A stretch of DNA of 5,844 bases from Planctomycetaceae bacterium (GTDB lineage: Bacteria > Planctomycetota > Planctomycetia > Planctomycetales > Planctomycetaceae), in NCBI GenBank assembly GCA_020426065.1, contig JAGQQT010000269.1, forward strand, positions 1 to 5,844. Direction: 5' to 3'. Shown one piece after another: positions 1-5,844 of this stretch. The position numbers and the translations under genes are program-made. The notes below the pieces were generated by a model. It made no database searches and was not told where the DNA came from. It saw nothing but the letters and a program-made list of their open reading frames with translations. Within the stretch, counting starts at the first letter, position 1. Every line of letters begins with the position of its first letter.

Positions 1-243
1 GAGCCATCTCTCCCTCGCTCTCCAGGTCACTTCGAAGAATTCGCCGAAGCCTGTGCGGGTGGTCCGGCAGCGATGTCAAACTTTAATTACGCTTCCCGTC
101 TGACTGAAACCATCCTGCTGGGCAATGTCGCCATGCGAGCTGGAACTCTGATCGAATGGGACGCCAAAGCCGGCAAAATTACCAATGCTCCTGAGGCAAA
201 TCAGTTCCTGTCACGAGAATATCGTGAAGGCTGGACTCTGTAA
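1..243 (+). CDS. Gfo/Idh/MocA-family oxidoreductase, C-terminal fragment (5' end outside the window)
   Basis: An open frame runs from base 1 to a TAA at 241-243 and gives the last 80 residues of a protein. The fragment includes the segment [11 protein letters not shown], then [18 protein letters not shown], and a final segment with [18 protein letters not shown] and YREGWTL. This tail is typical of the large planctomycete/Bacteroidota group of Gfo/Idh/MocA proteins, NAD(P)-dependent oxidoreductases usually acting on sugars or sugar-like substrates, many of them Tat-exported. The NAD-binding Rossmann domain and any signal peptide lie upstream and cannot be seen, so substrate and location are unknown. 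A terminator-like hairpin follows 21 bases after the stop, suggesting this gene ends a transcription unit separate from the genes downstream. The family call comes from pattern recognition only; the exact subfamily is not resolved. Confidence 0.85.
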   Translation, partial: EPSLPRSPGHFEEFAEACAGGPAAMSNFNYASRLTETILLGNVAMRAGTLIEWDAKAGKITNAPEANQFLSREYREGWTL

Positions 244-264
244 TATTCCGGTGGTTTGAATTAC

Positions 265-303
265 TGAGCCGGTCATTCCTGGTGGATGGCCGGCTCATTT
301 CCT
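265..303 (+). terminator. Terminator-like hairpin after the oxidoreductase gene
   Basis: Bases 265-278 pair with 284-297. The outer eight pairs are perfect (TGAGCCGG against CCGGCTCA), the next six include two G-T wobbles, and the loop is five bases (CTGGT). The 3' flank is TTTCCTT, a short and interrupted T tract, so this is a plausible rather than ideal intrinsic terminator. Its place between the stop at 243 and the next ribosome binding site at 324 fits a transcription boundary. Confidence 0.6.
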
Positions 304-323
304 TGACGGAAGCAATCCTTTTT

Positions 324-329
324 TGGAGG
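324..329 (+). promoter_or_regulatory. Shine-Dalgarno sequence that sets the start of the 335-1021 gene
   Basis: TGGAGG lies five bases before the ATG at 335. An in-frame TTG at 323 overlaps this element and would place it inside the coding region, so ATG 335 is the better start. It is the only clear Shine-Dalgarno sequence in the window; the act genes have weak or no such motifs. Confidence 0.6.
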
Positions 330-334
330 CCGAG

Positions 335-1021
335 ATGCAACAACCCGGAAATCGTTCCGTTCGTCCCTCAGCTGCTGATTCCTCTGGTCTGATGCTGGGG
401 GTTACTCCGTCAGAAGGTTCCGGCGGAGAAGTCACCGCTCGAAGAGCAGGGCAGCTCTCGGACACCATGTTGTCTGTTTCTCCATCCAAAGTGGGGGTCA
501 AGCTGGCTCTGCGGAACATGGCCAAGTCAATCAATCTGGCTTTGCTGACAGATTTCCTGGAAACCGAACTGGATCAGGTTTACAAGGGGGCGCGAGTTCG
601 GAACGGAACCGTTCAGGTGTTGCATCAGGATTATATCGGGTTGGGAGATGGTTTTTTTGCCCAGATTGGTCGCCTCAACAAATCCATTCAGCTCACTCTC
701 AAGGGGCCAGATGCGGCGTCGCCAGAAGGAAAAAAACTGCTGGCCGAGGGAGGTGGAGGGATGATTGGCGGCCTGTTCAATCTGCTGGGAAGAAAAATGA
801 ACCTGCTTCAGGAATATGAAGACAAGGTACCTGTATACCTGGGGCAGACTCTCGACCGGCTGGAAGGAAAACGGATGATCTGTGACTGGAACAGCGATGA
901 GTGGAAGATTGAAACTACTCCGATTGGTCTGGATGTTGTGATCACCCCGGTCTTGGAGGAAGAATCTGGCAAGGAAGGCGGGATATCAGCTCAGAGGCGA
1001 AAACCTGGCCAAAAGGGGTGA
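335..1021 (+). CDS. Hypothetical protein, 228 aa, family not recognised
   Basis: I do not recognise this protein. The first 50 or so residues are rich in Ser, Gly, Pro and Thr and look disordered. A compact domain seems to begin near residue 52 (SKVGVKLALRNMAKSINLAL) and runs to about residue 207, ending in the beta-like segment GLDVVITPVL. Features include an amphipathic stretch at 63-82 (SINLALLTDFLETELDQV), a glycine-rich segment at 139-152 (GGGGMIGGLFNLLG), a possible helix at 153-178 and a charged C-terminal tail (residues 208-228). No signal peptide, haem motif or convincing transmembrane helix is visible, so it is probably cytoplasmic. The ATG is preceded by TGGAGG; an internal ATG at 518 (residue 62) is a less likely start because it would cut into the structured part. 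It lies between a terminator-like hairpin and the act operon in the same orientation, which is no proof of a respiratory role. Confidence 0.8.
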   Translation: MQQPGNRSVRPSAADSSGLMLGVTPSEGSGGEVTARRAGQLSDTMLSVSPSKVGVKLALRNMAKSINLALLTDFLETELDQVYKGARVRNGTVQVLHQDYIGLGDGFFAQIGRLNKSIQLTLKGPDAASPEGKKLLAEGGGGMIGGLFNLLGRKMNLLQEYEDKVPVYLGQTLDRLEGKRMICDWNSDEWKIETTPIGLDVVITPVLEEESGKEGGISAQRRKPGQKG

Positions 1022-1257
1022 CCTTGTGTTTGGTTTGTCTGCCAGAAGTGCTGATGGATGAAAGTTCTCAAAGCTGTGCAGGTTTCCCGATTTTCTGCGG
1101 CAATTTGTCACGCGAACATCTTTCGTTCGGCGATTCCATTCCTGCCGAAACTCACTATCATCTGGTCATTCCAGTTCCGGGGGGATTTCTCCGCATAATT
1201 GCGTCCCCTTGCAGACTCAGGATGGTCTGTCGTTTCAGGGATGGAATGAATCAGTGA
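1018..1257 (+). CDS. Doubtful small ORF, 79 aa, overlapping the upstream gene by 4 bp
   Basis: A GTG at 1018-1020 overlaps the upstream TGA (1019-1021) as GTGA, an arrangement typical of translational coupling. The frame stays open for 79 codons to a TGA at 1255-1257. The product has six cysteines, including one CxxC near the N-terminus (CLVC at residues 4-7), but no motif I can name, no signal peptide and no convincing membrane segment. Its third-position base use looks close to random, unlike the genes on either side, and it has rare AGA and AGG arginine codons near the end. Chance openness of an intergenic stretch is the likelier explanation. I list it because it fills most of an otherwise unexplained gap. 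Confidence 0.2.
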   Translation: MTLCLVCLPEVLMDESSQSCAGFPIFCGNLSREHLSFGDSIPAETHYHLVIPVPGGFLRIIASPCRLRMVCRFRDGMNQ

Positions 1258-1292
1258 TCAGTACAGATCAGCGGTTTCAACCTGGTAGATAA
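1022..1292 (+). other. Intergenic region before actA, probable site of the act operon promoter
   Basis: About 270 bases separate the hypothetical gene from actA. Apart from the doubtful ORF starting at 1018 and the palindrome at 1255-1270, I see no RNA gene, repeat or strong terminator. A CATAAT hexamer at 1194-1199 resembles a -10 box but lacks a recognisable -35 box at suitable spacing. No clear Shine-Dalgarno sequence precedes the actA ATG; the nearest purine stretch, GGTAGATAA, is weak. If the small ORF is not real, the operon promoter most likely lies here. Confidence 0.4.
1255..1270. promoter_or_regulatory. 16-bp near-perfect palindrome upstream of actA, candidate operator
   Basis: The sequence TGATCAGTACAGATCA matches its own reverse complement at 14 of 16 positions; the only break is one A/A pair at 1260 and 1265. 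It ends 22 bases before the actA ATG. The size and symmetry suit a dimeric helix-turn-helix regulator, but in RNA it could also form a short hairpin. No specific regulator can be named from the sequence. Confidence 0.3.
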
Positions 1293-1976
<684 letters not shown>

Positions 1977-2150
1977 GCCATCTTTTTGGCTGTCTGGGTG
2001 TTGGCGTTTTCTGGTGGTGGTCTGGATTGGGTAAGTGTTGGGGCCTCTGGTGCTGTCGGATGGGCAGGTGAGGTTCTGCTGAAGAGTGTGGTTCTCAGCT
2101 GGTGAGAATGGCACGGCAATTCATAAAGATTTCTTGAGACGTTGAATCTT
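1977..2150 (+). other. G/T-rich spacer between actA and actB
   Basis: This 174-base gap is long for adjacent subunit genes of one complex; actB and actC are 54 bases apart. The + strand from about 1981 to 2105 is strongly enriched in G and T and poor in A and C. It contains GGTGGTGGTCTGG at 2013-2025, which could form a two-quartet G-quadruplex. The actA frame stays open for 42 codons past its TAG, and a 9-codon ATG ORF sits at 2108-2137; neither looks like a gene. No good terminator is seen, so co-transcription of actA and actB is likely. Confidence 0.5.
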
Positions 2151-5100
2151 ATGGCGAAGCATTGGCGAAGTCTGGAAGAGTATTATGATCAGCCCTCTTT
2201 TCGCGAAAAGATGGAGCGGGAGTTTCCTGTCGCCGCTTCGATGTTTCCGGAAGGGGTGTCCCGTCGCCGCTGGCTGCAGTTGATGGGGGCTTCCCTCACG
2301 CTGGCTGGTGTGGCCGGTTGCCGCTGGGAAGATCAGAAAATCGCCACCTATGTCAAGCGTCCTGCCAATCGGACTCCGGGGGTTCCAGTTAAGTATGCCA
2401 GTATGCTGGAGCGATCCGGCGTAGCCTGTGGCGTACTCGTGACCTCGTATGACGGGCGACCAATCAAAGTGGACGTCAATCGCGAGCATCCCCAGGGTTT
2501 TCGCGGGACAGATCTGTTTGCCCAGGCCAGTGTGCTGGGCTTGTATGATCCAGACCGCATTGCTCGTGATCCAAAAACGGGTGGATTTGACAACCTGTAT
2601 GACTCACGACAGGAAAATGTCGTTCGTCAGAAGACGGGAGAAGGTCGTGCGGCTCGATCCTGGGCCGATTTCACTCAGTTTCTGGGTAGTTGGCGTACGG
2701 AGGCTGAGGCAAGTCAGGGGGCAGGAGTTTGCGTTCTGGCTGGTGCCAGTTCTTCTCCAACCCGTTACCGCCTGCAGCAGGAGTTTTCTCAGAAGTTTCC
2801 TGCCGCCAAGTGGGTTGAGTATGAGCCTGTGTCCCGCGATCGGGAGCAGCAGGGTATCGGGCAGGCTTTAGGTCAGCCCGCACGATTGCGATACAACGTT
2901 GCGGCTGCTGATGTGATTGTCGGTCTGGATTCAGATCTGCTGGATTTTCATCCCGATGCGTTGCGTCACATCGGTGAATGGTCATCTCGCAGAATTCCCG
3001 AGCAGGGTGAGATGAACCGGACCTATGTTGTGGAGAGTTGCTACTCTTCACTGGGGCAAAATGCCGATCATCGATTCCCGCTGGCCAGCTCGCAGGTTGC
3101 CGTTTTTCTGGCAGATTTGCGGGATGCGGTTCAGGCTCATCTGGGTGGAGCGGCGGATGCGCATGCTCCTGAAGATTCCCGTGGGGCATTTCTGCATGCT
3201 GTTGTTGATGATCTGGTCAGCCATCAGGGGCGTTCTCTGCTGGTAGCCGGGCCACGTCAGCCGGCTGAAGTGCATGCGATCTGTCTGGAGTTGAACGGAT
3301 TGCTGGGGAACCTGGGGAAAACTGTTGTTGCGCTGGCCAATCAGCAGGTGGGTTCACAGCAGCCACAAGCAGAGCAGTTGCAGGGACTGGTTGCGGATCT
3401 AAAGTCTGGGGCAGTCAAATCGCTGATGATTCTGGGTGGAAACCCGGCTTATGATGTCCCTGCCGAGTTCGGTCTGGCTGAGCTGATTGCTCAGGTGCCG
3501 GTTTCCGTGCGTCTCGGTCTGTATGATGATGAGACCTCTGATCTGTGCAGCTGGTATCTGCCGGAAGCTCACGATCTGGAAGCCTGGGGTGATGGTCGAT
3601 CCTGGGATGGAACAGTGACTCTGCGTCAGCCATTGATCGAGCCGTTGCATCGTGGCTGGTCCGATATTGAATTCCTGGCGACGCTGCTGGGACGCGATGT
3701 TCTGAATGGTCAGGGGCTGGTTCGCGAAACACTTGATCGCCTGAAGTCCGGCTTGACCGAGCGGAACTGGCAGCAGGTGGTGCATGATGGATTCCTGGCC
3801 GGTTCGGCCTGGGAGCCCGCCGCAGCCACCGTGGCTTCTGGAGTCTCCGGTGCTCTGACAACATGGTTATCCGAATATACCGCGGCTGCTTCTGTCGAAG
3901 GATCCTCGGGTGTGGAAGTAGTCTTCCTGCCGGATGAATGTGTGTATGACGGTCGGTTTGCCAACAATGCCTGGTTGCAGGAAACGCCTGCTCCCCTCAC
4001 GAAGGTGACCTGGGACAATGTGGCGGTGATCAGTCCCAAGACCGCTCAGGCTCGTGGTCTGAAAGATGGCGAGCTGGTGCGTTTGAACCGAGGCGATGCC
4101 ACCATTCAGGTACCTGTCATGCAGGTGCCGGGAGTTGCCGACAATACCTTTGGCATTACGCTCGGATATGGACGGACCATGGCTGGTCACGTGGGTGGTG
4201 GAGCGCAAGGCGTGGCTGCCCCTGGTGTGAGTGCCTACCAGCTGATCGGTGCCACTGGAGCCGGGTTCGAAACCGGAGTGGATGCGACTTCCACCGGACA
4301 GCCCTATGTGCTGGCGACCACTCAGGATCACTGGGCCATTGATGTGGCCGGGATGGAAGAAATTGGCCGTCGAGTGGGAGCACTCGTTCGGGAAGGAACT
4401 CAGGGTGAGTACTCGGAATCTCCCGAGTTTGCCGAACATCGCGTCCATATGCCGCCACGGCTGGAGTCACTGTGGGAAGAGCGGAACTGGGATGGAGACT
4501 ATCAGTGGGGGATGTCGATCGACCTGACCCGCTGCGTGGGCTGCAATGCCTGTACAGTCGCCTGCCAGTCTGAAAACAATGTCCCGGTGGTTGGCAAAGA
4601 TCAGGTCAATCGTAACCGTGAAATGCACTGGATTCGGATCGACCGCTACTTTGTCGGAGACCCGGAACATCCTGGAAATGTAGGGGTTTCCACTCAACCG
4701 GTGACCTGTCAGCAGTGTGAAAATGCTCCCTGTGAGCAGGTTTGCCCTGTGGCGGCCACTGTGCACAGCGAAGAGGGCTTGAACGACATGGCCTACAACC
4801 GCTGTGTCGGAACTCGCTATTGTGCCAACAACTGTCCCTACAAAGTGCGACGCTTCAACTACTACAGCAATGCCATTCCTTTGATGCAGAAAGAGCAGGA
4901 ACTGGTTCAGCTGACCATGAATCCCGAAGTGACGATTCGCTCTCGCGGGGTAATGGAAAAATGTACTTACTGCGTCCAGCGCATTCAAAACGGAAAAATA
5001 GCCGCGAAGAATGCCCGCCGGCTGGTGCAGGACGGTGAAATTGAAACCGCTTGTCAGGAAGCCTGTCCTGCCGATGCAATCGTTTTCGGAAATCTGCAGG

Positions 5101-5438
5101 ATGAAAAGAGCCAGGTTTTCCAGTTGCATCACAACCCACGCTCCTACGCAATGCTGGGTGAGTTGAACGTGAAGCCCCGGACCCAGTACCTGGCTCGCGT
5201 TCGCAATCCTCATCCTTCCCTGCAGGATCAGTATTTCGTTCAGCCGGGAGAACATCACGGCCACGGTGAACACCATGGCGAAGAGCATGGTGAGCATCAT
5301 GACGAAGCCCACGGTCATGATGATCATGGTCACGGTGCTGACGGGCATGGTCCAGGGGAGCACGGGGCAGTTCATGCTGAGCCGCATCCGGCACCAGCAG
5401 GAACATCAACAACTGCTCCAGCAGGCACCTCGAACTAA
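2151..5438 (+). CDS. actB: ActB, fused molybdopterin-oxidoreductase-like / iron-sulfur subunit of alternative complex III (Tat-variant exported)
   Basis: The protein has 1095 residues from ATG 2151. A roughly 35-residue pre-extension ([20 protein letters not shown]) precedes a twin-arginine motif, [10 protein letters not shown] (37-46), a hydrophobic stretch, and a lipobox-like VAGC with C57. This is the 'Tat-variant translocated molybdopterin oxidoreductase' layout. Residues about 75-780 resemble a molybdopterin oxidoreductase, with a dinucleotide-binding-like domain near 588-676. They lack the N-terminal cysteine motif for the usual 4Fe-4S cluster, as in ActB, where this half carries no cofactor. 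Residues about 785-1000 form a four-cluster ferredoxin module with 15 cysteines: 795, 798, 801, 805; 853, 856, 861, 865; 885, 891, 895; 938, 941, 968, 972. The third group has Thr888 where a cysteine is expected, fitting three 4Fe-4S clusters and one 3Fe-4S cluster. A His-rich tail follows. ActB passes electrons from quinol at ActC to the ActA haems on the periplasmic side. A TTG at 2142 in the same frame is a less likely start. Confidence 0.95.
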   Translation: MAKHWRSLEEYYDQPSFREKMEREFPVAASMFPEGVSRRRWLQLMGASLTLAGVAGCRWEDQKIATYVKRPANRTPGVPVKYASMLERSGVACGVLVTSYDGRPIKVDVNREHPQGFRGTDLFAQASVLGLYDPDRIARDPKTGGFDNLYDSRQENVVRQKTGEGRAARSWADFTQFLGSWRTEAEASQGAGVCVLAGASSSPTRYRLQQEFSQKFPAAKWVEYEPVSRDREQQGIGQALGQPARLRYNVAAADVIVGLDSDLLDFHPDALRHIGEWSSRRIPEQGEMNRTYVVESCYSSLGQNADHRFPLASSQVAVFLADLRDAVQAHLGGAADAHAPEDSRGAFLHAVVDDLVSHQGRSLLVAGPRQPAEVHAICLELNGLLGNLGKTVVALANQQVGSQQPQAEQLQGLVADLKSGAVKSLMILGGNPAYDVPAEFGLAELIAQVPVSVRLGLYDDETSDLCSWYLPEAHDLEAWGDGRSWDGTVTLRQPLIEPLHRGWSDIEFLATLLGRDVLNGQGLVRETLDRLKSGLTERNWQQVVHDGFLAGSAWEPAAATVASGVSGALTTWLSEYTAAASVEGSSGVEVVFLPDECVYDGRFANNAWLQETPAPLTKVTWDNVAVISPKTAQARGLKDGELVRLNRGDATIQVPVMQVPGVADNTFGITLGYGRTMAGHVGGGAQGVAAPGVSAYQLIGATGAGFETGVDATSTGQPYVLATTQDHWAIDVAGMEEIGRRVGALVREGTQGEYSESPEFAEHRVHMPPRLESLWEERNWDGDYQWGMSIDLTRCVGCNACTVACQSENNVPVVGKDQVNRNREMHWIRIDRYFVGDPEHPGNVGVSTQPVTCQQCENAPCEQVCPVAATVHSEEGLNDMAYNRCVGTRYCANNCPYKVRRFNYYSNAIPLMQKEQELVQLTMNPEVTIRSRGVMEKCTYCVQRIQNGKIAAKNARRLVQDGEIETACQEACPADAIVFGNLQDEKSQVFQLHHNPRSYAMLGELNVKPRTQYLARVRNPHPSLQDQYFVQPGEHHGHGEHHGEEHGEHHDEAHGHDDHGHGADGHGPGEHGAVHAEPHPAPAGTSTTAPAGTSN
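5250..5435 (+). other. His-rich, low-complexity C-terminal tail of ActB
   Basis: Codons 1035-1079 of actB contain 16 histidines in 45 residues, in patterns such as [17 protein letters not shown] and HGHDDHGHG. The other residues are mostly Gly, Glu, Asp and Ala. The tail closes with APAGTSTT followed by APAGTSN, an imperfect tandem octapeptide repeat. The composition suggests a disordered, metal-binding segment (Cu, Zn, Ni or Fe), and the Tat export signal would place it in the periplasm. Metal binding is inferred from composition only. Confidence 0.8.
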
Positions 5439-5492
5439 CGGATTTATTGAACACGACACGCACGACCACACTTAACGGTTTGAGCAAGAAAT

Positions 5493-5844
5493 ATGGCATC
5501 GATCTCAGTCGACAATTATGACAACACGGTAGAAGTTCCCGGTCAGCGGGCCGCTCTCGTGGTTGGCCAGAATGACTACCAGAGTGTCACCGATAAGGTG
5601 TGTCTGCTGGCGGAAAAACCGACAATTCCGCCCATGTATTTTGTCGCTCTGGGGATCTCGGTCACCTGGCTGATCATCCTGAAGTGCTGCATTATCTATC
5701 TGCTGACACAGGGGGTTGGTGTCTGGGGGAACATGTCTCCCGTCTTCTGGGGCTGGCCGATTGTGAACTTCGTGTTCTGGGTTGGTATTGGCCATGCAGG
5801 AACACTGATTTCCGCCATTCTGTTCCTGTTCCGTCAGAACTGGC
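5493..5844 (+). CDS. actC: ActC, NrfD/PsrC-family quinol-interacting membrane subunit of alternative complex III (3' end outside the window)
   Basis: The first 117 residues are visible and the frame is open at the window edge. After a polar N-terminus of about 45 residues come two membrane helices: about 48-72 ([20 protein letters not shown]) and about 84-113, the second containing [19 protein letters not shown] with His101. The segment [17 protein letters not shown] is highly characteristic of ACIII NrfD-like subunits, which are usually about 450 to 500 residues with around ten helices and contain the quinol site near the periplasmic face. His101 lies in a motif conserved in this family and may take part in quinol binding or proton release; that is an inference. 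The gene starts 54 bases after actB. No clear Shine-Dalgarno sequence is present (GAGCAAGAA at best). The polar start follows the ActC pattern, without a cleavable signal. Confidence 0.93.
   Translation, partial: MASISVDNYDNTVEVPGQRAALVVGQNDYQSVTDKVCLLAEKPTIPPMYFVALGISVTWLIILKCCIIYLLTQGVGVWGNMSPVFWGWPIVNFVFWVGIGHAGTLISAILFLFRQNW

Noticed and set aside
323..334. TTG start four codons upstream of the hypothetical gene's ATG
   Set aside because: The TTG overlaps the TGGAGG Shine-Dalgarno element that serves ATG 335, so it cannot be the main start.
1194..1199. CATAAT as a sigma-70 -10 box for the act operon
   Set aside because: It has no recognisable -35 hexamer at 16-18 bases upstream, and planctomycete promoters are poorly predicted by this consensus.
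2108..2137. Nine-codon ATG ORF (MARQFIKIS) just before actB
   Set aside because: It has a GGTGAG close upstream but is too short to judge. Such leader ORFs occur often by chance, and there is no codon-level sign of an attenuator.
2142..2150. TTG start three codons upstream of the actB ATG
   Set aside because: It adds only MNL and has no better ribosome binding site. ATG 2151 gives the expected start of the ActB pre-extension.
3867..4448. 193-codon open frame on the - strand inside actB
   Set aside because: It is antisense to the conserved dinucleotide-binding-like region of ActB and the translation shows no domain.
4467..5387. 306-codon open frame on the - strand
   Set aside because: It lies fully inside the conserved ferredoxin module and His-rich tail of actB. 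Its product is a low-complexity shadow with no family resemblance, and the + strand frame is certain.
5266..5475. 69-codon + strand frame ([10 protein letters not shown]...) across the end of actB
   Set aside because: It is a frame-shifted reading of the His-rich repeat, whose regular CAT/CAC-GGT codons keep other frames open. It has no ribosome binding site or family signal.

Overview
The window looks like part of a planctomycete chromosome and carries the 5' part of an alternative complex III (ACIII, act) operon. ACIII is the quinol:cytochrome c / high-potential acceptor oxidoreductase that replaces the cytochrome bc1 complex in many Bacteroidota, Chloroflexota, Planctomycetota and others. 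Assignment to Planctomycetota is an inference. It rests on the fused, Tat-exported ActB with a long N-terminal pre-extension, the Gfo/Idh/MocA-type oxidoreductase tail upstream, moderate GC content, weak or absent Shine-Dalgarno sequences before the act genes, and a neighbouring protein I cannot place in a family.

Layout, all genes on the + strand: (1) bases 1-243 are the C-terminal 80 residues of a Gfo/Idh/MocA-family oxidoreductase, followed by a terminator-like hairpin at 265-297. (2) Bases 335-1021 encode a 228-residue protein of unknown function with a good Shine-Dalgarno sequence. (3) Bases 1022-1292 are a mostly non-coding gap. It holds a doubtful 79-codon ORF overlapping the previous gene by GTGA and a 16-bp near-perfect palindrome 22 bp before actA. 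(4) Bases 1293-1976 are actA, a membrane-anchored pentaheme cytochrome c. (5) Bases 1977-2150 are an unusually long, G/T-rich intra-operon gap. (6) Bases 2151-5438 are actB, a 1095-residue fusion of a cofactor-less molybdopterin-oxidoreductase-like half and a four-cluster ferredoxin half, with a Tat/lipobox N-terminus and a His-rich tail. (7) From base 5493 to the window end is the start of actC, an NrfD/PsrC-like quinol-interacting membrane subunit, cut by the window edge.

How they work together, from what is known of ACIII: quinol is oxidised at the membrane subunit ActC. Electrons pass through the iron-sulfur clusters of ActB to the haems of ActA and on to a periplasmic cytochrome c domain or directly to a cytochrome oxidase. 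The remaining subunits (actD, actE, actF) and often a caa3-type oxidase would be expected beyond base 5844; they are not visible here.

The operon itself is a known system. The less ordinary points are the 16-histidine tail of ActB, its lipobox, the palindrome before actA, the G/T-rich actA-actB spacer, and the uncharacterised gene next to the operon.
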